9,638 nucleotides of DNA from Promicromonosporaceae bacterium (lineage in GTDB: Bacteria > Actinomycetota > Actinomycetes > Actinomycetales > Cellulomonadaceae), in the NCBI GenBank assembly GCA_009780755.1, contig WQZL01000091.1, forward strand, positions 1 through 9,638, given 5' to 3'. Within the stretch, counting starts at the first letter, position 1. Each line of letters starts with the position of its first letter. Of this stretch, positions 1 through 5,500 are shown piece after piece. The notes under the pieces were generated by a model. The model was not told the origin of the DNA. It saw only the letters and a list, made by a program, of their open reading frames with translations, and ran no database searches. Made by a program: the position numbers and the translations under genes.

Positions 1-44
1 CCTCCCTCCCTGCCCGCCTGCCTGCCTGCCTGCCTGCCTGCCTC
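1..44. repeat. CCTG tetranucleotide simple repeat
   Basis: Six perfect CCTG units occupy 17-40, followed by CCTC. The bases before them (1-16) are an imperfect C/T-rich version of the same unit. The run touches the left edge, so its full length and what lies beyond it are unknown. It starts about 70 bp past the stop of the leftward hicB gene. Units of four bases inside or just ahead of a gene can slip and change a reading frame or promoter spacing, but no gene is visible across this one. An assembly edge in low-complexity sequence is an alternative. Confidence 0.85.
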
Positions 45-114
45 GATTGTGGGTCGCGCGTGTGCGAGTCAAGCGCTAGCGCCGGTGCGCCGCAGATCGA
101 TGTCAACTTGGATA

Positions 115-525
115 TCACGCTGGAACCAGCCTCCTCTTAGGCGCAACCTGAGACACCCGGCCTGGGGTAACTCCAACGAGCCTTGCGGTGTCTCGGACAG
201 AGTAGCCCGCGCCGGTCAGGCGTCGGATCACTGTGGCTGTGCTGGCTTGCACCTCTGCCTCTACTGCCGCCAGTTCAGCGCGGCGGTGTGATACGGCAAG
301 TGCGTCGCAAAGCACTTCGTCTGAGACATCGAACTGTAGGTCGATCGCAGGCACGGCGTCGTCCGCCAGGTCGTCTTCAAGGATGATGGTCTCGGACAGA
401 TATTCGCGCAGTTTGTCTAGGCTGTTGGCGTAGGTGTTCGCGCCCGGCAGCCCTTCGATGGAGCCGAGCCAGTGATCGCCTTCACGAGTGACGATTGCGG
501 TGTAGGTTCTCATTTCGTTAGCCAT
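115..525 (-). CDS. hicB: HicB-family antitoxin with C-terminal helix-turn-helix
   Basis: Predicted 136-residue antitoxin that would neutralise the adjacent HicA toxin and repress the pair's promoter. Residues 5-48 look like the HicB N-terminal fold: a first strand (RTYTAIV), a short GLPG segment, and the helix SLDKLREYLSETI, matching the family pattern of a strand pair followed by a helix. Residues 68-105 are helical and charged. Residues 109-127 (SVRDTARLVGVTPGRVSQV) read as a helix-turn-helix, the DNA-binding part of HicB autorepressors. The gene lies downstream of hicA in the standard hicA-hicB order and overlaps it. Two starts are possible: ATG at 525, close behind AGGAAGGA, or ATG at 513, which forms a 4-base ATGA overlap with the hicA stop and begins exactly at the conserved strand. 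Assignment rests on remembered family pattern plus the partner gene. Another small HTH regulator of the same fold is the alternative. Confidence 0.8.
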   Translation of the reverse strand: MANEMRTYTAIVTREGDHWLGSIEGLPGANTYANSLDKLREYLSETIILEDDLADDAVPAIDLQFDVSDEVLCDALAVSHRRAELAAVEAEVQASTATVIRRLTGAGYSVRDTARLVGVTPGRVSQVAPKRRLVPA

Positions 526-722
526 TTCCTTCCTAGTGCTGGAGCCAGCGAGCGCTCAATGGCGGTGAGTGTCCCGGCAGGAATGTCGCCGCTATGCTGC
601 GGAACCGTTGTCGTAGCGGTGACTTCACCAACGATGACGCGGTACTGCTTGTGCGAGCCTTTGGTGCGGATGTGAACGCCGCCAAGCCTCTCGATGGCCC
701 GGTTCACCTCTCGCGCCCGCAT
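510..722 (-). CDS. hicA: HicA-family mRNA interferase toxin
   Basis: Predicted 70-residue toxin of the HicA family, small proteins with a double-stranded-RNA-binding-like fold that cleave mRNA using a single histidine. The diagnostic motif is RTKGSHKQY, with the likely catalytic His at residue 24. It is followed by a strand segment and TVPQHSGDIPAGTL (family pattern: TVP, His, then a polar turn and a Gly-Thr-Leu helix start). The length is normal for the family and nothing essential looks missing, so the toxin is probably intact. ATG at 722 is chosen because it gives the usual N-terminus (MRAREVNRAIERLGG). An in-frame TTG at 728 would add two residues. No clear Shine-Dalgarno precedes either start, and a candidate -10 at 734-729 would put the transcript start near 722, so leaderless translation is possible. 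The stop overlaps the start of hicB. Confidence 0.82.
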   Translation of the reverse strand: MRAREVNRAIERLGGVHIRTKGSHKQYRVIVGEVTATTTVPQHSGDIPAGTLTAIERSLAPALGRKWLTK

Positions 723-728
723 AGCCAA

Positions 729-780
729 GGTTTAGTCGATAGACGCGGACGCGTCAAGTCGGTAAACATACGCGTCGTCG
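729..780 (-). promoter_or_regulatory. Candidate hicAB promoter with paired ACGCGTC operator half-sites
   Basis: On the - strand a TTGACG hexamer (757-752) is followed after 17 bases by TAAACC (734-729), a good -35 with a poor -10. On the + strand, ACGCGTC occurs at 749-755 and again at 770-776, exactly 21 bp (two helical turns) apart. The first copy lies inside the palindrome GACGCGTC (748-755) and overlaps the -35. HicB-type antitoxins with an HTH repress their own promoter, so this is the expected place for the operator. The repeat spacing is seen directly; the function is inferred. Confidence 0.4.
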
Positions 781-1039
781 GTGCGTGATTGCGGCGCCAC
801 GGACGATCTATTGACACAACAGCTGGCTCTCCAGGCAGCCCGCGCACACCAGACAACGCCCCATGTAGCCTAAATGAGCGTTAGTGCGACGTGAGAACTC
901 AGGTTCAACGTTGGCGGTGATGAACTTCGGCAACTCCGCAAACCGCTGGATAGTCAACACCTGCGGTCGGGTTCTCGATCATGCCTCCACCGTAGATCGA
1001 CCCACCGACAAGCTAGGCAGTCACATGGATAGCTACGAT
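781..1039. other. Intergenic stretch without a convincing gene
   Basis: This stretch lies between the divergently transcribed hicAB and rplJ units. A plus-strand open frame from 884 to 1156 runs into the rplJ leader and resembles no family I know. A 50-codon minus-strand frame (GTG at 960, stop at 808) contains a CLVCAGC cysteine pattern but has no ribosome-binding site. A perfect TTGACA at 811-816 has no -10 at 16-18 bases on the + strand. I see no tRNA, insertion-sequence end or terminator. It may be relic sequence. Confidence 0.5.
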
Positions 1040-1068
1040 TTGGTGGTGGGGTGGGGGTCGGGTAGTGT
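1040..1068 (+). promoter_or_regulatory. Candidate promoter of the rplJ-rplL operon
   Basis: TTGGTG (1040-1045) and TAGTGT (1063-1068) are separated by 17 bases, fitting the actinobacterial housekeeping pattern of a TTG-type -35 and a TAnnnT -10. Transcription would begin around 1074-1076, directly ahead of the ACCAAAGACC segment that opens the L10-type leader. The spacer is unusually G-rich (1042-1062). A second TAnnnT box, TACGAT at 1034-1039, lacks a matching -35. The position supports the call, but the hexamers are only moderate matches. Confidence 0.42.
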
Positions 1069-1075
1069 TGCCCGG

Positions 1076-1216
1076 TCACCAAAGACCGCCGGTTGTCTTA
1101 GTTCCGTTAGGGGCGAGGGCCGAAGCTCCGCAAGACGCGGGGGCCAGCGCAGGTAACGAGACTCGCATCGCCTCTCGATGCAAACCGAGCCCCGTGCCCT
1201 GCGCCGGGGCTTTCCT
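1076..1216 (+). promoter_or_regulatory. Candidate L10 leader (autoregulatory 5' UTR of rplJ)
   Basis: The roughly 200-base untranslated region before rplJ holds several short perfect stems. They are CTCCGC (1126-1131) with GCGGGG (1137-1142), including one G-T pair; GCATCG (1165-1170) with CGATGC (1176-1181); and the terminator-like stem at 1188-1211. The opening ACCAAAGACCGCCGG (1078-1092) resembles the start of actinobacterial L10 leaders as I remember them. In known systems L10, alone or with L7/L12, binds this leader and lowers expression of its own operon. Segment GCGCAGG (1147-1153) is perfectly complementary to CCTGCGC in the loop of the last hairpin, suggesting alternative pairings. 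A covariance-model search for the Rfam L10 leader would settle the identity. Confidence 0.6.
1188..1213 (+). terminator. Attenuator-like hairpin in the rplJ leader
   Basis: AGCCCCG (1188-1194) pairs perfectly with CGGGGCT (1205-1211) around a 10-base loop, followed by only a short T run (1211-1213) and then CCTC. The stem is GC-rich enough for an intrinsic terminator, but the U tract is weak, so partial termination or pausing is more likely than a full stop. It ends about 60 bases before the rplJ start codon, as expected for an attenuator. It could instead be purely structural. Confidence 0.5.
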
Positions 1217-1272
1217 CGTATCTGAGAAGCAACGCCGAACCGAAGGTCATCTGAAAACGGAAGGATTGCCAC

Positions 1273-1794
1273 ATGGCGAGGCCGGACAAGGCAGCAGCGG
1301 TCGCACAGGTCGCGGACAAGTTCCGCGAGTCGAATGCCGCCGTGCTGACCGAGTACCGCGGGCTAACCGTCGCTCAGCTCAAGGAGCTGCGCCGGTCGCT
1401 CAGCGGCAACGCAACCTACGCCGTGGTGAAGAACACGCTCACCCAGATCGCGGCCAAAGAGGCAGGCATCGAAGGACTCGACGCCAACCTGACCGGCCCG
1501 TCTGCCATTGCGTTTGTGACCGGTGACCCGGTCATGGCCGCAAAGGGGCTGCGTGACTTCGCCAAGGCGAACCCCGCGTTGGTCATCAAGGGTGGTGTGC
1601 TTGACGGCGCCGCCATGACCGCCGCGGAGATCACCAAACTCGCGGACCTTGAATCCCGCGAGGTGCTGTTGGCCAAGGCGGCCGGCGCCATGAAGGCCAA
1701 GATGTCTATGGCCGCTTGCATGTTCAACGCCAAGACCGCCGGCGCCGCACGCGCCATCGATGCCCTGCGTCAGAAGCAGGAATCGGCTGCCTAA
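1273..1794 (+). CDS. rplJ: 50S ribosomal protein L10
   Basis: Large-subunit stalk base protein of 173 residues, the normal actinobacterial length. L10 binds the L11 region of 23S rRNA with its N-terminal domain and carries dimers of L7/L12 on its long C-terminal helix. It is also the translational repressor of its own operon in well-studied bacteria. Visible family marks are KAAAVAQVADKFRES near the N-terminus, the EYRGLTVAQLKELR segment (27-40), VVKNTLT (51-57), LTGPSAIAF (73-81), and an Ala-rich C-terminal helix. The ATG at 1273 has AAGGA at 1261-1265 with a 7-base gap. The gene is preceded by a structured leader and followed 67 bases later by rplL, the classic pairing. The MARPDK start matches relatives and no frame problems are visible. 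Confidence 0.97.
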   Translation: MARPDKAAAVAQVADKFRESNAAVLTEYRGLTVAQLKELRRSLSGNATYAVVKNTLTQIAAKEAGIEGLDANLTGPSAIAFVTGDPVMAAKGLRDFAKANPALVIKGGVLDGAAMTAAEITKLADLESREVLLAKAAGAMKAKMSMAACMFNAKTAGAARAIDALRQKQESAA

Positions 1795-1820
1795 GTAGGC
1801 AGTCAACCACTCAAACCCCC

Positions 1821-1838
1821 TGCTTCTGAACCGAAGCA
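1821..1838 (+). other. Small hairpin between rplJ and rplL
   Basis: TGCTTC (1821-1826) pairs with GAAGCA (1833-1838) around a 6-base loop, just upstream of the rplL Shine-Dalgarno GAAAGGA (1844-1850). No T run follows, so it is not a terminator. It may help insulate rplL translation from that of rplJ, since L7/L12 is made in several-fold excess over L10. That role is inference. Confidence 0.4.
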
Positions 1839-1861
1839 AAACCGAAAGGAACTTGCCAATC

Positions 1862-2248
1862 ATGGCGAAGCTCACCAACGAGGAACTCATTGAGCACTTC
1901 AAGGGCATGACCCTGATCGAGCTCTCCGACTTCGTGAAGGTCTTTGAGGAGACCTTCGACGTCACCGCTGCGGCCCCCGCTGCCGTTGCCGTTGCCGCCG
2001 CCCCTGGCGCCGCCGAGGCTCCCGCCGCCGAAGAGAAGGACGAGTTCGACGTCATCCTCGTCTCGGCCGGCGACAAGAAGATTCAGGTCATCAAGGAGGT
2101 GCGCGCCCTGACTTCCCTCGGTCTGAAGGAGGCCAAGGACCTCGTCGATGGTGCCCCCAAGGCCGTACTCGAAGGCGCCAACAAGGATGCCGCCGAGGCT
2201 GCCAAGGCTCAGCTGGAAGGCGCTGGCGCCACTGTCGAACTGAAGTGA
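1862..2248 (+). CDS. rplL: 50S ribosomal protein L7/L12
   Basis: Stalk protein of 128 residues that recruits and stimulates translational GTPases such as EF-Tu and EF-G; dimers attach to L10. Residues 1-33 form the dimerisation and L10-binding domain (LTNEELIEHFKGMTLIELSDF region). Residues 35-56 are an Ala/Pro/Val-rich flexible hinge. Residues 60-128 are the globular factor-binding domain, with the conserved EFDVILVSAG, IKEVR (77-81), GLKEAKDLVD (87-96) and the VELK end. ATG at 1862 is preferred, with GAAAGGA at 1844-1850 and an 11-base gap. An in-frame TTG at 1853 would add three residues but sits only two bases from that site. The length and all domains are normal, and the gene is followed by a hairpin-rich gap before rpoB. 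Confidence 0.97.
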   Translation: MAKLTNEELIEHFKGMTLIELSDFVKVFEETFDVTAAAPAAVAVAAAPGAAEAPAAEEKDEFDVILVSAGDKKIQVIKEVRALTSLGLKEAKDLVDGAPKAVLEGANKDAAEAAKAQLEGAGATVELK

Positions 2249-2253
2249 TTTCC

Positions 2254-2270
2254 CCGCAGCTTTGCTGCGG
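2254..2270 (+). other. Hairpin just downstream of rplL
   Basis: CCGCAGC (2254-2260) and GCTGCGG (2264-2270) form a perfect 7-bp stem with a TTT loop, starting six bases after the rplL stop. The downstream bases are CCCCAAAACC, so there is no U tract on the + strand and it is not a standard intrinsic terminator. A role in protecting the 3' end of an rplJ-rplL message, or in RNase processing, is inferred. Confidence 0.6.
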
Positions 2271-2286
2271 CCCCAAAACCACTTCG

Positions 2287-2306
2287 TCCTGCGCGAATTC
2301 GCAGGA
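2287..2306 (+). other. Second hairpin in the rplL-rpoB gap
   Basis: TCCTGCG (2287-2293) pairs perfectly with CGCAGGA (2300-2306) around a 6-base loop (CGAATT). It is immediately followed by the near-palindrome AGCATGATGCT (2310-2320). There is no T run. It forms part of a series of three hairpins between the two genes. Confidence 0.55.
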
Positions 2307-2324
2307 TCTAGCATGATGCTTCAT

Positions 2325-2368
2325 CGCTGAGGCCCCACATCTCTACTCAGAGGCGTGGGGCCTCAGCG
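2325..2368 (+). other. Long perfect hairpin between rplL and rpoB (processing or attenuation site)
   Basis: CGCTGAGGCCCCAC (2325-2338) is perfectly complementary to 2355-2368, giving a 14-bp stem. Inside the 16-base loop a further CTCT/AGAG pairing (2341-2344 with 2349-2352) is possible. No T run follows on either strand, which argues against a simple rho-independent terminator. In E. coli the rplL-rpoB gap holds both a partial terminator and an RNase III cleavage hairpin; the same location and strength here suggest a comparable role in making less polymerase than stalk protein. The structure is direct; the function is inferred. Confidence 0.65.
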
Positions 2369-2428
2369 TCCACGGCGCTAAAACGCGTCAGAAATGTGGT
2401 CGCATCGCGACATCTGCGATCACGTTTT

Positions 2429-2434
2429 TATAAA
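2429..2434 (+). promoter_or_regulatory. Possible internal promoter -10 box ahead of rpoB
   Basis: TATAAA at 2429-2434, after a run of T, is a near-consensus -10 in otherwise GC-rich sequence, 110 bases before the rpoB start. No good -35 is seen 17 bases upstream. Short inverted repeats (GTCGC/GCGAC at 2399-2411 and ATCGC/GCGAT at 2404-2420) occupy that area and could bind a regulator. Mycobacterial rpoB is transcribed from its own promoters, so a separate promoter here would have precedent. Confidence 0.35.
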
Positions 2435-2531
2435 TCGGTTACGCTTGCGCTTTGCGCTCCCTATGTGCTTTAACGCTGGACAACCCCAGCCGCGGTATGC
2501 AGAGAGCGCCCAGCGTGCCATCGAACTGCAG

Positions 2532-2538
2532 GGAAGGA
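2532..2538 (+). promoter_or_regulatory. Shine-Dalgarno that fixes the TTG start of rpoB
   Basis: GGAAGGA lies six bases ahead of TTG at 2545. No comparable site precedes the in-frame TTG at 2452 or ATG at 2497, so this site decides the start of rpoB. Confidence 0.85.
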
Positions 2539-2544
2539 CCCCTC

Positions 2545-5500
2545 TTGGCTGCCTTGCGCACCCCTTCTGCTCCGTCCGCCACCGCGATTGCGAACCGCAC
2601 CGCATCTCGCCGTGTCTCCTTCGCCAAGATTCACGAGCCGTTGGAGGTCCCAGACCTGCTCGGCCTGCAAACCGAGTCTTTCGACTGGCTGCTCGGTAAC
2701 GACGCCTGGCGCGACCGTGTCGCCGCCGCCGTGCGCGACGTGCCCGCCTCCAGCGGCCTAGAGGAGATTTTCGAGGAAATCTCCCCGATCCAAGACTTTG
2801 GCGAGTCGATGTCGCTGAGCTTCTCCAATCACCGCTTTGAGCCGCCGAAGTACACGGCTGCCGAATGCAAGGAGAAGGACTTCACCTACGCGGCCCCGCT
2901 GTTCGTCACGGCCGAGTTCATGAACTTCCAGACCGGCGAGATCAAGTCGCAGACGGTGTTCATGGGCGACTTCCCGCTGATGACTCCCCGCGGCACGTTC
3001 ATCATCAACGGCACCGAGCGTGTGGTGGTCTCTCAGCTGGTCCGTTCGCCGGGCGTTTACTTCGAGCGCACCCCGGATAAGACCTCCGATAAGGACGTCT
3101 TCTCCGCGAAGATCATCCCCAGCCGCGGTGCGTGGCTGGAGTTCGAGATCGACAAGCGTGACTCCGTGGGCGTGCGTATCGACCGCAAGCGTAAGCAGTC
3201 CGTGACCGTGTTGCTCAAGGCTCTGGGCATGACCGAGAAGGAAATTCGCAAGGAGTTTGCGAACTTCCCCGCCGTGCTTGAAACCTTGGACAAAGACAAC
3301 GTTCAGACCCAGGACGCGGCACTGGTGGACATGTACCGCAAGATTCGTCCGGGCGAGCCGCCCACGGTCGAGGCGGGTCGCGGCCTGCTGGACAACTTCT
3401 ACTTCAACCCCAAGCGCTACGATCTGGCCAAGGTGGGCCGCTACAAGCTAGGCAAGAAGCTCGGCATGGATGCCACCCTCACCGACTCCGTGCTTCAGTT
3501 TGACGACATCGTCGCCACCATCAAGTACCTGGCCGCGCTGCACGCCGACATGGCGACCCTGCCGGGCGTTCGGGGCGGGGAGACCATTGAGGTGCGAGTC
3601 GAAACCGACGACATCGACCACTTCGGCAACCGCCGCATTCGCGCCGTCGGTGAGCTGATCCAAAACCAGGTGCGCACCGGCCTTAGTCGCATGGAGCGCG
3701 TGGTTCGCGAGCGCATGACCACCCAGGACGTCGAGGCCATCACGCCGCAGACGCTGATTAACATCCGCCCCGTGGTCGCCTCCATCCGCGAGTTCTTCGG
3801 CACCTCGCAGCTCTCGCAGTTCATGGACCAGAACAACCCGCTGGCCGGCCTGACGCACAAGCGTCGCCTCAACGCGCTCGGCCCAGGTGGTTTAAGTCGT
3901 GACCGTGCCGGTATGGAGGTGCGCGACGTTCACTCCAGCCACTACGGCCGCATGTGCCCCATCGAGACCCCGGAAGGCCCGAACATTGGCCTAATCGGCT
4001 CGCTGGCCTCCTTTGGCCGGATCAACCCGTTCGGCTTCATCGAGACGCCGTACCGCAAGGTGGTAAACGGCAAGGTCACCGACCAGATCGACTACCTGAC
4101 CGCCGACGACGAGGACCGCTTCGTCATCGCGCAGGCCAACACGCCGATCAAGGGCGACAAGATGATCGCCGATCACGTGTTGGTGCGCGTTAAGGGCGGC
4201 GAGACGCTCGACGTGCCCGTGAACGAGGTCGATTACATCGACGTCTCCCCGCGCCAGATGGTCTCCGTGGCCACCGCGCTGATCCCCTTCTTGGAACACG
4301 ACGACGCCAACCGGGCGCTCATGGGCGCCAACATGCAGCGTCAGGCCGTGCCGCTGATCCGCACCGAGATGCCGCTGGTCGGCACCGGTATGGAGCGTCG
4401 CGCCGCCATCGACGCAGGCGACGTGGTCGTGGCCACCAAGGCCGGTGTGGTCACTGAGGTATCCGCCGACCTGGTACTCGTCGCCAACGACGATGCCACC
4501 AAGTCGTCATACCGCATTGCGAAGTTTGTCCGCTCCAACCAGGGCACCTCGTACAACCAGCGAGTGATCGTAGACGCGGGCGACCGCGTGGAGGTCGGCT
4601 CCGTGCTGGCCGACGGCCCCGCCACCGACGAGGGCGAACTCGCGCTTGGCCGCAACCTGCTCGTGGCCTTCATGAGCTGGGAGGGCCACAACTACGAGGA
4701 CGCAATCATCCTCTCGCAGCGCCTGGTGGAAGAGGACATTCTCTCCTCGATCCACATCGAGGAGCATGAGGTGGACGCCCGCGACACCAAGCTCGGCCCC
4801 GAAGAGATCACGCGGGATATCCCGAATGTCTCCGATGAGGTGCTGGCCGACCTCGACGAGCGCGGCATCATCCGTATCGGCGCCGAGGTTGCCGCAGGCG
4901 ACGTGCTGGTGGGCAAGGTCACCCCCAAGGGTGAGACCGAACTGACTCCCGAGGAGCGCCTGCTGCGCGCCATTTTCGGCGAGAAGGCCCGTGAGGTGCG
5001 CGACACCTCCCTGAAGGTGCCCCACGGCGAAAGCGGTACCGTCATCGCCGTGCGCGAATTCAACCGCGAGGACGGCGACGAGCTGCCCGCCGGTGTTAAC
5101 CAGCTGGTGCGCGTCTACATCGCGCAGCGCCGCAAGATCACCGTCGGCGACAAGCTGGCCGGCCGTCACGGCAACAAGGGCGTCATCTCCAAGATTCTCC
5201 CTCAGGAGGACATGCCGTTCCTGCCGGACGGTACTCCCGTAGATGTGATCTTGAACCCGCTGGGTGTGCCCGGTCGAATGAACGTCGGTCAGGTGCTAGA
5301 GACCCACCTCGGCTGGGTGGCCTCGCGCGGCTGGGACATCGACATCGTCACGGGAGAGGACACGAAGTGGAAGGAGGGCGTGCCGGGCCTGGCCTCGACA
5401 TCTTCGCCGTTCTCTCCGGTGGCAACCCCGGTATTCGATGGCTTGCCCGAGGACGCCCTGCGCGGCCTGCTCGGTGCAACCATCCGCCCAGAGCGCGACC

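Noticed and set aside
73..82. 10-bp palindrome GCGCTAGCGC downstream of hicB as a terminator
   Set aside because: It has no loop and no T run on either strand. Short GC palindromes are frequent in such DNA.
811..816. Perfect TTGACA -35 hexamer on the + strand
   Set aside because: No TAnnnT box is found at a 16-18 base spacing and no gene follows at a sensible distance.
884..1156. Plus-strand 90-codon open frame upstream of rplJ
   Set aside because: It reads through the candidate promoter and leader RNA, has no ribosome site and matches no family I know.
1363..2076. Minus-strand open frame spanning rplJ and rplL
   Set aside because: It crosses two certain genes in antisense and is low-complexity Ala/Gly/Ser sequence.
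2452..2544. N-terminal extension of rpoB by 31 codons
   Set aside because: The frame is open, but the residues do not resemble RpoB N-termini and there is no ribosome site at 2452. The strong site at 2532-2538 supports TTG 2545.
2394..2699. Plus-strand open frame overlapping the rpoB start
   Set aside because: It is out of frame with rpoB, has no family resemblance, and begins in the hairpin and promoter region.
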